A stretch of 64,000 nucleotides of DNA, taken from positions 1,665,733 through 1,729,732 of the forward strand of contig JAGGNK010011114.1 of NCBI GenBank assembly GCA_017590115.1, in the 5' to 3' direction. Source of the stretch: Montifringilla adamsi. Taxonomy: Eukaryota > Chordata > Aves > Passeriformes > Passeridae. Below, piece after piece: positions 10,801-22,174 of this stretch (position 1 is the first letter of the stretch; the number at the start of each line of letters is the position of its first letter). The notes under the pieces were generated by a model. That model ran no database searches. It was not told where the DNA came from and saw nothing but the letters and a program-made list of their open reading frames with translations. Made by a program: the position numbers and the translations under genes.

Positions 10801-13800
10801 TAGAAATGTTCCTGTGCTCCAATTCAGCCCTGATTTTGCAGTGTGGGGAGCAGTGGGTGGAGGTTCAGTTGTGCCTCTCTGCTGCCTGGTACTTCCAGGA
10901 GAGGCTGACCAGGTGCTTCAACACTTCAAAAGTGAATAGAAGCAGTGTGTCATTGCAAAGATGCCTAGAATTTTGGAATAAATTTTCCCAGGCACAAGAA
11001 TTATTCAACTCCCCTTCCCCAGCACAGCCTAAGAGGGAAGTCCCAGTGTAAATGGAAATCCAAGATGCTACTCAAAATCCAAACTTAACCAAAAATAGGA
11101 GTGAAAAATCAGCAGCCTCACAAAACCAGATTGCTGTTAAACAGTTTAAAATTTCAACTTTCATTTTAAAATCAACTTTCTTGATGCTCTTGCTTACAGG
11201 TGAGCAACAAGACCCCCGTGTCACAGGATAAAGAGGATATTTTCTCCTGGAAAAAAGGTATTTTAGGGGCTATGTTTGCACACAGTAAAGATGGATGCAA
11301 TCCTGATTGGAAGTAGTTCCTCCAGGGAGCTCTTTGCTTTACCTCTGGTAAATATGGATCCCTAAGAGGAAGATTCCTTGCACGTGAGAACAACTGCTTG
11401 CAAATTTAGTTGAAAACGTAGCTTTAAGTCCATAGATTCAAAAAAACACAAAGACTGTGCTCGTGTCAAGAATCTGCTGAATGCTGCGCTATCCATCTGC
11501 CCATGTGTAATTTCATCTGGCACCATTTCCAGTGATGTCATGCCTGGAACACCCAGCCCTGTGGAGAGAGGCTCCCTGGGATGGAGCTGCTGCACGAGGT
11601 GGAGAGATCAGCAGCTGTGGTAATTCACTCCTGGAATGGTGCTCCTGTCGAGTCGCCTTTACTCATATTTGAGCAAAGGCAGTTTCTGCTCTTTAATCCA
11701 TGCAGTGTTCAAAAGACAGGTAGGTGAGCCAGGCAGTTGCACAGCCAATTCTTCTGGCTGAATATTCCACTTTTAAGGAGAAGTGTTCCATTATGTCATT
11801 CCAGCTCGTGTCATTTCTAGGCAACTGGTTTGCAACTGCGGGATAAGAGCGTCTGGCAAAATCTGCTCTGTGTAGATAAAGTTCTGCTGCGTGAGGAGTC
11901 TTCCCCCAGCCCAGCTGAGAAAAACTGAGGTCAGTTTTAGCCCTGTGTGTAGCCAAGGAGACACAGCCACCACTCAAGTGATGATTTATTGGTTTCTCTC
12001 GAGTTTGTCCAGCAAAATTTCAAACATACCAGCATTCTGCTGAGAAATCACAACGTAGGAGCACGAGATGTTCCAACACTGCTGTCCAGAAAAACCTGGT
12101 GACCACAAAGTTGTACCCGAAACTGAGACAACTGTTTATCATTTTTGAAAAATGGACCAAAATACGGCAGTCAGAACTTCTTGGAAAGTTTAATGTGAAT
12201 TTTTATAGTATCAGAATCAACATGTTGTATGTCATTATTCAAGCCCTGTTGTCATAATGAAGACCATGTGGAGATATGGAAGAATTAAATGCTTGAAGAT
12301 TAAAATAAAATTCAAGAAGAGTTTGGTATAAGATTTAATTTATGCAACATTAAAGGAATTCCTGACAAGAGTTTTTTTCAATTCAAGCCATTAACATGAA
12401 ACATAATAAAAAAATACAATATGCTGTTACAAAATCATTTTTAAGACCTTTCCTAAAAGTAGACAGGTCTTTCTCACCAGTCTTTCCATTTCCTTCAGGT
12501 AGACACCACAAGTAAAAATTATTTCAGGGCAGCAGTGAGGGGCTATGGAAATTCAGGTTTTTTTCTTTTTAATGGAGCATAGAAGAAGATACACAAGGAA
12601 AGAGCAGAAAGGAAAAGCTAGCCAATGCTTATGGCTGAGAAGTCTTCTGGAATGCTAACTTAGATAAGAGAAGTGACAAACATGCCCTTGATATTTATAA
12701 TTTTCGTCTTCTATGTGGCAGCTTTTGACTTTGTGACATTTGAATCTGTTACTGTCAAATGGATTCAGATGTTGCAAAAATGCACCAGATCTTCCAGAGC
12801 GTAAAATTAATTGTCTCTAGCACAGAAAGCTGTTATTTTTGTTGCACAAAATAAATCAAAAGCAATGTTAGTCTAATAATAAATAAAGCGACAGTCGTAA
12901 ACAATCTGTTCCCTTTGTTAGGTTTTGCATGAGAAGTTCAAACAACAACAAAAAGTTCTGAAAGCTCCTCTCATGTAAATGACTTTACTCAACAGTGGAA
13001 AAATCCACTGGAATGAATCCTCAATGATCTCCTGCACTGAAAGCTAATTCCTTAAACAAAGGGCAAAATACTCAAATAAGACCCCCAAATATATTTGAGG
13101 CTTGTAAAAAATCTTGTACAGAACAAAAACTCTTTCATTTTTTTCCACTAAGGGATTGACATTCTGTCCCATAAGCAAAGAAATTCCATTAAAAAAAGGG
13201 TTTGTTCAGAGAAGTTGGATCAGAGATTGAAAAAGTTCAGGCAAGTTCATAAGCTGAAGAGCAAATAGGTTAATGATGCAAGAAATGAGACTGTAAGAAA
13301 GGAGAATTTATGTTTGGTTCAGAGCTGCTCGATGAGGTGCAAAGCTCTGATTAAAGGGAGACTCTTTGATTACCAAGCGTTGCAAATTAGGAACCCCAGG
13401 AGTCAGTTATCAGACCACATCAGGAGTGCCACATCCTCAGGCTCCTGTGCCAGCCTCGTGTCCCCTGCTGGGGTCCCTTCCTTCGGTAGGACCTTCCACC
13501 CAGAGCCAGGTTTGACACCAGCACCAAACCCAGCCCTTTTCCAGTCAGCAACTTCTTCACATTCCTCCTCTCTCAGTGATGCAGACATGCAAGATTTACA
13601 TGTTCCCCTTCCCAGAGGAGGAACCTCTACCTCTTTTGAGTTTCTCCTCCAAGCACTAAGCTGACAGGTCACCTCAATTTCAAGAACATCCTGCTCAGTT
13701 TGGTTTCTAAGATCCTCACTAGATATCAATCTCTAATTTGAATGGCAAGCTTCCATGATTTTTTTAGATTTTTGCTTACCCTGAACCATTGATATCCATG

Positions 13801-16629
13801 TAACTGCAATTTCATCAGTGACAAAACTAAACTAAGAATTTAAACTAAGAATAAACTAAGGTACATGAGCTTAGAGATGGTGTCAGCAACACAAATATGT
13901 GGCTTTGGTTTGCCTACAAAACCCTGTGTGTGCTGCACTTGGAGAGCTGTTTCTCTTAGGATCTTGCTCAAACTGAATTCCTTTACCTTTTACATCATCA
14001 GAGGTGACTTTCCAATTGCCCCTTCCAAGTTTCCAGCAGTGGCACCAGAAGCACTTAGGCTAATCCATGTGTTTGGAGGCCAGTTCAGCATCTTGACACA
14101 AGCACTTCTGTCTGTCTGCCCAGAGTCCTTTCAAATCCCTCTGGATGTGACTTTGGGCTTTAGGGGTGAGGTGATTGTGGCGGTGCTGAGGGGAGGGTTG
14201 GATCAGACAATCCTGAAGGTCTCTTTCAGCCTTACCTCTGTGTACAGTTTGCCAGCCCTGATTGCAGCTATTGCAGGAGAAATAAAGTCTTGACACGTTG
14301 GTGGGGCTGGGAGGACTCAGCAGACAAAAATAATTAGAGTACTAAAAAATTCAATAGGTTACACTAACCTAAATCCCACCTTCCTGCATCCATGCTTTTA
14401 TCCCCACTATTTTTTGGTACAAGCTCATTACAAGAAGATTAATTTCCTATAGATTTAGTGGTGTCTGAAGGTGCAGTGGAGATAACTGTCTATAAGGAAA
14501 AAAGAAAAAAAAAGCTGAAGGGGAAAATACTGATTGCATTTCAAGCAGAGCACCTTTGCTTCCAGCGAGATCTCTGCTGTTTCTCAAAGTCTTGGAAAGG
14601 CTTTCTGATGACAGCATGGATTGTTTTTCCTGTTGCACTTTCCTTCAGTCTGTCTACAAGCAGTTGTTGAAGTGGATTTAAATGTGCAAATGGTATTTTG
14701 AATAGAGTCTGGAAACTGTAACACATCAGAAACGACAAAGAAAAAACTCTTTAAACTGGGAAGGAATGCAAAACAGGACAGGCAGCAGTGCCAGCCATGA
14801 GAGGAACTGAAAAGCTCCTTCTGGTGTTTGCTGTAGCAAAAATTTCGTTCTTTCTAGAACTTCAGGAGATATTTATGCTCAGTAGGAATTGAATATCCAA
14901 TAGGAATTGGGAACAGGAATGATTATTCATTGACAATGGCACACATGCAGAAACTTTGTGTTTAAGTTCCACTGTAATTACTGGAAGTCAAGATTATTTC
15001 TCTTTTTCCATTTGGATGAATATCAAGGCTGCCATCTCCAAGGTACAGATATAATAGCTTTGTGGAAGACAAAAAAATAATCAAATTTTTGTGTCTTTCC
15101 ACTGAGAAAGCAAACAAGTAATCCTCATCCAAGTCCATTAAGACTTCTAAGGAGACACTATCATGCAGGCTTTGTGCTACATTTTTTAAAACGATTAAAT
15201 TATCACAAGCCTTAGACAATTAGGCTGAGAATGACTTTCTCAGAGACAGCAGGGAACTCTGAGACTGGCACCTCTGTCTGCTTTAGTGAGAAGAGAAAAA
15301 GCTGAGAGTATCATCAAAGCAGCCTTCATGGGGCTCTGAGGTTTCTGTGACTGAGGCCCAGCTAAGCACTGACATTGCCCAATCTCCTCATGGAGGTATT
15401 TAACATCATGGGCTGAAAATCAGAGCCTGGGAACAACAAAGGTTTGGAGAGACAACACTCAGTGTGCAAGGTCTGCCTGGAGAAATAAAATTCCAGCCAG
15501 AACCTCGCTCCCTGGATCCTCACAAAGAGAATCCAGAGGGGAGAAAGTGAGGAGCTATGTGATGAAAATGAAAACCATCAGCACATTCAGAAGGAAACAA
15601 AGGCATAAGCAGTTCCCTCAGTAGCCCTGTCCTCACTGCAGATATGGTGTTAGCAAATTCCCCCCAGCCACAGAAGGCAATTATATTGTCTCAATGTAAT
15701 TGTACCTCCTTGCTGCTGTTCTTTGCTGATAAAGCAACCATTACATAAAAATTAACCAGTGTTGATAATATTTACCATGAACAACTACACCAAGGACTCA
15801 GCTGGGACACGGAGGCTGTGAAATGTTGCCCACTGATGGTTCTGACTCCTCAAGAAGCTGCCCTGAAAATGCACACAGAGCCCAACATGCTGCTTTTGGT
15901 AACTGTTGGGTGTTCTTCATGTCCTTTCAGACCTTTGCCTACACAGCAAATGCATCCCCATCCCTCAAACCCAGGAAAAATAGCTGGACACCATTTTTTA
16001 TCAGCCCTATATTTCCCTAGAAGCCTGAAAAATTTTCTGTCCTTAGTTCCTGAACACTTGTCTTTTTACAAGCTTCAGCTATATCCAGCTTTGTTAATTT
16101 GATAAAGATGTAAGGCAAGAAGTGTCCCTATAAAAGGGGAAGATCCAAATTAAAGTGGCCCTCTCACTCCTAAATATCTTAAAATGCTTGGCCCACATGC
16201 TTCTGAAACAGCTGAATAGGAGCAACCACAAAAAGTTTCCAAGAGGCTGTCTTGAGTCAATTATACCACAAGTCACAGATCTGTTTCAAGGGCTCCCTCT
16301 CCCATTTGCAATTCATCAGGAATGTTGGAAGCTTGGGCTGGAACTGCAGGTACCAGCCATATCCCTCATATGCCAAGTCTCCCTTGCATTTAAAGGAGAG
16401 AATGCATAAAAAGCAATTTCCCCCCACTGTTACTTAGGAAAGAGAAAAACCCATTCAACCAAGACCCCAGAAAACCCCCCCAAAAAAGCACAAGATTAAT
16501 CAGATACATATCCATGCTATCCTAAAAGGATTCACTCAGAAGTCCATGGAAGAATGATGAACCCATGACATGTTTATGATGGCTGTGACATGCTGCTTGT
16601 GAGTGAGTGTGTATAAATAAATAAATAAG
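7895..16629. other. Long unique non-coding stretch
   Basis: About 8.7 kb with no gene I can support. Simple sequence is limited to a T-run at 10140-10163 and an AAG run at 10488-10512. GC-richer patches at about 10590-11050 and 13400-13660 carry open frames of 116-142 codons, but both strands are open there and the peptides match nothing I recognise. An acceptor-like pyrimidine tract ends at 10802, but no good donor follows. The 12.8-12.9 kb segment is AT-rich with isolated CpGs and no repeats, which can mark conserved non-coding DNA, but this cannot be judged from one genome. Confidence 0.6.
16616..16629. repeat. Short TAAA microsatellite
   Basis: About three and a half TAAA units directly abut the 5' side of the CR1 fragment at 16630. 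It is too short to be informative beyond marking the junction. Confidence 0.7.
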
Positions 16630-16736
16630 TATTAGGAAGAAATTCCTGCCTGTGGGGGTGGGCAGGCCCTGGCACAGGGTGCCCAGAGAAGCTGTGGCTG
16701 CCCTGGATCCCTGGAAGTGCCCAAGGCCAGGTTGGT
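16630..16736 (+). mobile_element. CR1 LINE internal fragment lacking its 3' end
   Basis: In sense orientation it reads 'tattaggaagaaattcctgc', 'gggcaggccctggcacaggg', 'tgcccagagaagctgtggct', 'gccctggatccctgg' and 'cccaaggccagg'. It then leaves the family abruptly at 'ttggttataagag'. The consensus would continue for roughly 130 more bases to the 8-bp tail. CR1 copies are normally truncated at the 5' end but keep the 3' end, so the missing part here points to a later deletion or rearrangement. Confidence 0.88.
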
Positions 16737-17965
16737 TATAAGAGTTTTTAAAGCACAGAAAAAGTAAAATGCAGTCATGTAAAAGCAGAATGTGCCAGGT
16801 CTGAGGCTGCACATATCACGTTGTTGATATGGCCAAGGTGGGGACAAATAATTTAAAAAAACCACCAGAGAACAATCCAAATTCCATCATTAAATACTAG
16901 AAAATGAAAGAACTTGACTATGCTGCTTAAAATAAGTTCCAAATGATGCCATCTTAAGAAAAAAGCCCTATATTTGAAGACTTCAATGTTTACAATTTGA
17001 TTTTCCAAATGAATTAACTTGCAGGCAGATTAATCAATAAACCAGACATCAACAAGGTACCTATTAGCATTGCTAAAATACAGAGTTATGAAATTTCCAA
17101 GGATCAGCCTTTTGAAGAACTTTTCACAAAAGATGGAAATGCTCTTGCTAGGTGATTTGTCTGGCTTACAAATCCAAAATTCCTAAGAAAATCCCACAAA
17201 GAAGGTTTTGTTTCCAAAGGTCTCTGAAAGCTCCATCTCTCTTGAAACAATAAAGGATGTGCACCAGGACTTAATTTATTGCTTTGTTAAATGAATTGCT
17301 TCCATGCAGCTTTCCTTCTATTAAGATGTAAATGCTGGAAATAGAAGGTGGAAGCTGAAAATATCACAGGAGAATTCATGCCTGAAGGAGGAATCTGAGC
17401 TGTGTCCTTACCACCTATGAGATATCAGCAGCAAGTTGTGAATAGATCTGATAAAATTGCTATTGGTAGGATGATGCAGCTGTTGCAATGTAACTTTTGG
17501 CTTACACCAGGCTTATTCATAATCTATTTTTATGATTTTCAAAATCCAGCAAAATAAAAAAGGACCACTGGCTAATTGTTACCATACTGTTTATCCAAAG
17601 AGCTATTTGCAGTGCACTCCAGAAGCAATTCCCTCTCCTGTCCTCCCCCCTTCAGCCCTCGAGTGCTTCTAGTTATAGCATTTGATTTCTAAAATTAAAC
17701 TTGGATCCACCTTAAAGCTCATAGTTTAGAGAATCTGGATACATGAAATGCCATTTAAAACATCCCATGCCATCCCTTTCCTGTGCTGTTCCTTTCCTGT
17801 TCTCTACCAGACTGTAACTTCTTCACTGCCTGAATGTTCAAGGCAGCATTTCCTTTAAAGATTTTCTCTCAAAAAGGTAAAAATTTACCTTTTTGTTGTT
17901 GTTGATGTACTCCACATAGAAGAAAACACAAGTGAATTTCACATATGACTTTGGGTATTCAGCAG
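16737..17965. other. Unique non-coding sequence between two CR1 fragments
   Basis: No gene or repeat is recognisable. It separates a CR1 fragment with no 3' end from a fragment that is only a 3' end, both in plus orientation, about 1.2 kb apart. The intervening sequence does not look like CR1. Confidence 0.6.
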
Positions 17966-18018
17966 TGATTTGGTTTCTAAGCTCCCTTCCAACTCCAAAC
18001 CACCCTATAGTCCTGTAA
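17966..18018 (+). mobile_element. CR1 LINE 3' terminal fragment
   Basis: The sequence 'ggtttctaagctcccttcca' followed by 'actccaaaccaccctatag' matches the sense-strand CR1 terminus. The degenerate tail 'ccctatagtcctgta' replaces the 'attctatg' units. Only about 50 bp are recognisable, so the copy is old or severely truncated. It could be part of the same original insertion as the 16630 fragment if intervening DNA was inserted, but the spacing and lack of overlap make that a guess. Confidence 0.65.
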
Positions 18019-19497
18019 AACAAACAATACTGCTAAAGGTGAGAAATGGACCCGTAACTTTTAAAATTATCCCATTGTAACGTCAAAAACAACAGACAAA
18101 TGGAATCCCTGTTTACACTACAAGAACTGAAGACTCACAGAGGTTCCTAGTGGATGGAATTTCTAAGCTTTGCCTCAAAGTAATTGCAGAGGTCCCATTT
18201 ATGCCTTTAAACACAAAGAATGTGTGTCTTTAATTCCACAAACAATTCAACTACTTTCTAATCCCTGTTTGTTTGACCTACTGACTCACAGCCAGGTAAT
18301 ATTACTGGCAAGGATGTTTTTACCTGTTTTTTAATTCAATCTCTTAGGCCCCTAGGAGGCACCTGGGCTCAACAGGCACCCTAAAAGCAAAGCATAATCC
18401 AGGTATTCTGAGGGAATTCCTCAGCTGGAGCCTGGGAAGGAGCTGAAATCTTTCTTGCAGTCTTAAAAGTCTCATGAGAGGAACTTCCCAGAACAAGGAA
18501 ATGTCTTTTTATGCAGGAAACCACCTGAGTCTGGTCTCTGCTGACCTGAGGAACAGGTACATGCAGAGGTTGAGAACAGAAAAAAAAGACAAATCCTGCT
18601 TCATTCCAAGGCAGCCCTGCAGGGAATTTGCAAGCAAACACTGTAGTAGTTTCACTGTTTCCAAATGCTTATTCTAGTCTATTTTTGTCTTACCAAAATA
18701 CTTAATTTCCTCTCCAGAGTCATCTGTAAAATTCATTTTTGATCTCCTTGATCCCCTTTTTGGGTAATTTGTGTATTCCAATGTCTGTGTCCTATTTAGT
18801 GACTTGTATAGCGCATTGTTTTGCAGTTGCATTAACACTCACAGTCTAAAAATACCAAGTCTGTTCACCAGCTTTCTTGAGCCTTTGCCCAAAACCCTTT
18901 TTTCATATGGCAGCAGGCAAACTTACCACAAGAAAAGAAGAAGAAAAGATTTCTTTGTCCCATTTTTTGTCTCAGCAAAGGTAAATCAAAAATTGGATAG
19001 GTGATCCTCTTAGAAACAGTAAGTTAAGCCTTAAGAAGCATTAGATAATTGAATGTGGTTATGAAAATTAATTAGATTTCAATATACAGTGTGAATGTTT
19101 CCATAGCTTTGGCCTTTTAGGAAGTATCAGAAAAATCTGTGGGATATCTCCTGATTTTTCTGTTCTAGATGTTTCAGGTAATAAATGGATCTTTTGCATG
19201 TATTTCTTTCCAACAGACCAGGGTAAATGACCCCTTTTCCAATGAACCTTAGTGCTTTATGTAAATTAAACCTTTGAACTCATTTCCAATCAAAAATTCC
19301 TAGACCTGCTGCCTAATAAAAAATTAAAAATATATTCTACAGGTATTATTTGGAATGAAATATTTCCAATTGCATGGTGTGTTTTATTATTGCAGAATTT
19401 GCAATGATCTTGACTTATTGTCATGAAAAAGCATGGAAGTTCCATTTTGGTGATTTATAAATCAATAAAATAATAAATAAAAGCACTTTACCATAAT

Positions 19498-19590
19498 ACC
19501 AATAATATTAATTATATAATATAATATATTACATTATAATATATAATTATATATAATTATATTATAATTATATTATATAATATTAATACC
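19498..19590. repeat. AT-only palindromic low-complexity tract
   Basis: About 93 bases are almost purely A and T, built of 'attatataata' style words that are close to self-complementary, so long imperfect hairpins can form. The tract is bracketed by the short direct repeat 'taccaata' on both sides, consistent with expansion by slippage. Such tracts can be unstable or poorly sequenced. Confidence 0.8.
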
Positions 19591-22113
19591 AATAAAATCA
19601 CTTTCTGTGTTTACTCAAAAAGTGTTTAGGCCAAAAATATTTCTGAATTTCTCCAATGAATATGAAGAAAATGAACATTCTTTCTATTAAGTGCTGAAAA
19701 AGGACTCGGGATCAATCCAAAACATTTCAAAAACCTAAACAAAAAACCATGGAATTCATCTGAGGAATTCATCTGAGGAAATCACAACCTGCCCATGGGT
19801 AGTGAGTGAAGAAAAGGAGATTCTCTGTGTCCAAAATACATTTTTCAATGCACAGGACTGATCATCCAGGCATATTTTACCTCATTCTGCATTCTGGCTC
19901 TCTGCTTTCTGATGGTTCACCTGTAGATGATTTCTCCTAACAAGGAAGTGTTTATTTGGAAACAAGCACCTTCTATAAGCATTGCACTCTCCTCTCCTCC
20001 AGCACTTGCTACATACGTTCATAATAAAAATCAAGTCATGCATGCCAATTTGTTCATCCATTAAAAACACTTTTTGATTCATCCTACCTTTGCAGAAGGA
20101 AGCAGTGAGTTTAAAACCCCACTTCCCTGGTATTTTAGTTATATGATGAGTGACTTTGCCTATTGACCGCTGTATTATCTTACTTTCAATGAAACATTCG
20201 GTTAAAATTAATACAAAAATTAAAAATTGTCCTACCTGCTGGGTTTGGAATATTTTTTGTTTTCTGATTTAGAAAGAAAAAAAGCTACCAATGGGGATTA
20301 AAAAAAAAAACACCAGTCAGTGATAAATCTACTTAATGTTTGCCACTGAGAAATTTCTGTTCTGACAAATTTAGCAGCTGACAGTAAAGTGCTTTTTAAT
20401 GGAATAAATTGGCTAAAACCCCATCCCCAAAGGCTTCAGGGCAAGCCCTGGTAAGCATTTCACATCTTCTTGAGACCATATAGCTCTTCATTGAACTCAA
20501 AGCAAACCTGACCGTAGCTTTTTAAAGCATATAAAGGTATCTGTCTCTACCCCTAGCAGGCTACTTTATTCTAGCTGATTATCAAGAAAACAGCAGTTCA
20601 AATGGCAATTTCTTTCACAGCTTCCTGTCACAATTCTAAGTGTAACAGCCAAGTTTCATGGGCACACCAAAAACAGTAGCAAAGAATTTTTTTCCAAAGT
20701 TGGGGAAGAAGCCTCAACCATTATGGTGACCCCAATGGGATTTTCAGGTTCCTTGTCAGACCTCTGTAGTGATTATTTGCACTATTGACCACGTAGAACA
20801 TCCCACAAGTGGGATTAGGCTGTCTTGAAATAATTGAATGTAAGAATTAAAATAGATATATATTAAAAAAAAAAGGTGTATAAGTAGAAACCTCCTGAAG
20901 GAGAAGAACATAAATTAGGGAAAAGAATATAACTACCAACATATTGTCAGTTTTACAGCTATTGGAATGTTATTGACATTCTAGGCATTTCATTTAAGAG
21001 TAAACTTGTTGCTATCCCAGATGTGAGAACACAAATCTCTCCTACCTCTATCTCTTCTTTCATCTTTTGTACTTTCAGGCTCAGAAAAATGTCAAAGTAT
21101 GTTGAGAAAAAGCCGCACATCATTAAATGACTTTAACCTGAGTTTGCTGCAGAAAGGGGAAACTCTTCTCTCCCTCTCCCTACTGCAAGTTCCAAACAGG
21201 AGTTGTGAGGAATTAATTAGGAGTATGAAGCATGACATGACATTTTAATTGGGGGGCTTCCTTCACCAAGATGATGGTGCCATGGCTCTCATATCATCTG
21301 AGGATGTGCTGGTTAAGGTTTCCATCCTTAAGCTGGGTTTGGAGGAAAAACCAGTCTTTCCTTTTAACTGAGCAATCCTGGGAAGTATTCTGAGATGACA
21401 TCTCCTGGAAAAACTCCAGGGAGCAGGTTTAAGGACATATGAAGCTTACATAAGACACAAATGCTGAAGAACTATTCTTAAAAGAAAAAAAAAAAATTGA
21501 TGCAATTTTGTTTTCCAGAAAAAAAAAAAAAGTGGCCTGAATTTAATGTAACTTCCCTCTGTATAATGAAAAAATGCCAGCGTATGCCTCTTGGGAATTT
21601 GCAAGAAAGCAAAATAGAGTTTGAGTTATATGTAGGAAAGCTATTCTATTTAATCAATAATCAAAAATTACTGAGCAGAACAATTTAGCAACAGGTTTTG
21701 TCCATTTTAGCTGTTTAAACATCAATTTCAATCCTAGAGACAAAACGCTTCATTGAGAGCGTGGTATTTAATTTAAATTATTCCTCCCAGTGTCAGCTAT
21801 CACTTCTGTGCCATTCAGTTTTCAGTACTGGTGATATGAGAGGAAGCTCATGAAAGGTGGGAGAAAATCTGTTGAGCTGTGCTAGAGATCAGTACAAAGT
21901 CCTTGCAGGGAATTTGATGCCACAAGCCTATTTCTGTCTGAAGAATGGCTGAAAGTCTTGACTCTGTCAAGATTAAATCAGAGAACCAGGGGCCCTGAAG
22001 GGAATTTGGAGCTTGTTACAGACTTCTATTTCCTTTAGGAGCCTCCTCAAAGAGCTGCATGAAGTGTGCAACAACGCTGCCCTCCTGAAATCTGATTTCT
22101 TTCTTTGCTGCAG

Positions 22114-22174
22114 GAGGAAGCTCTCGGGCAAGGAGCATCATCAGGAGGAGCTGCAGGGCTCAAAAGTCAACAGG
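22114..22174 (+). other. Exon-like segment, 61 bp (hypothesis only)
   Basis: The acceptor side reads 'tttctttctttgctgcag' and the donor side 'aacagg|gtgaga', giving a 61-bp segment. One frame is open across it with a charged, polar peptide (one base, then RKLSGKEHHQEELQG and five more residues), ending in phase 0. The donor is imperfect. I do not recognise the peptide, and a splice-like pair this short is expected by chance several times in 64 kb. It could equally be nothing, or an untranslated exon of a long non-coding RNA. Confidence 0.12.

Noticed and set aside
10803..10911. Exon candidate after the acceptor-like 'ttattttctctccctag'
   Set aside because: The acceptor is good but the only donors are weak (CAG/GTGCTT or AAA/GTGAAT), and the frame runs on without any other support.
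13314..14296. Frames of 116, 108 and 142 codons on both strands in GC-richer sequence
   Set aside because: Mutually overlapping, unrecognised, and the composition alone explains the lack of stops.
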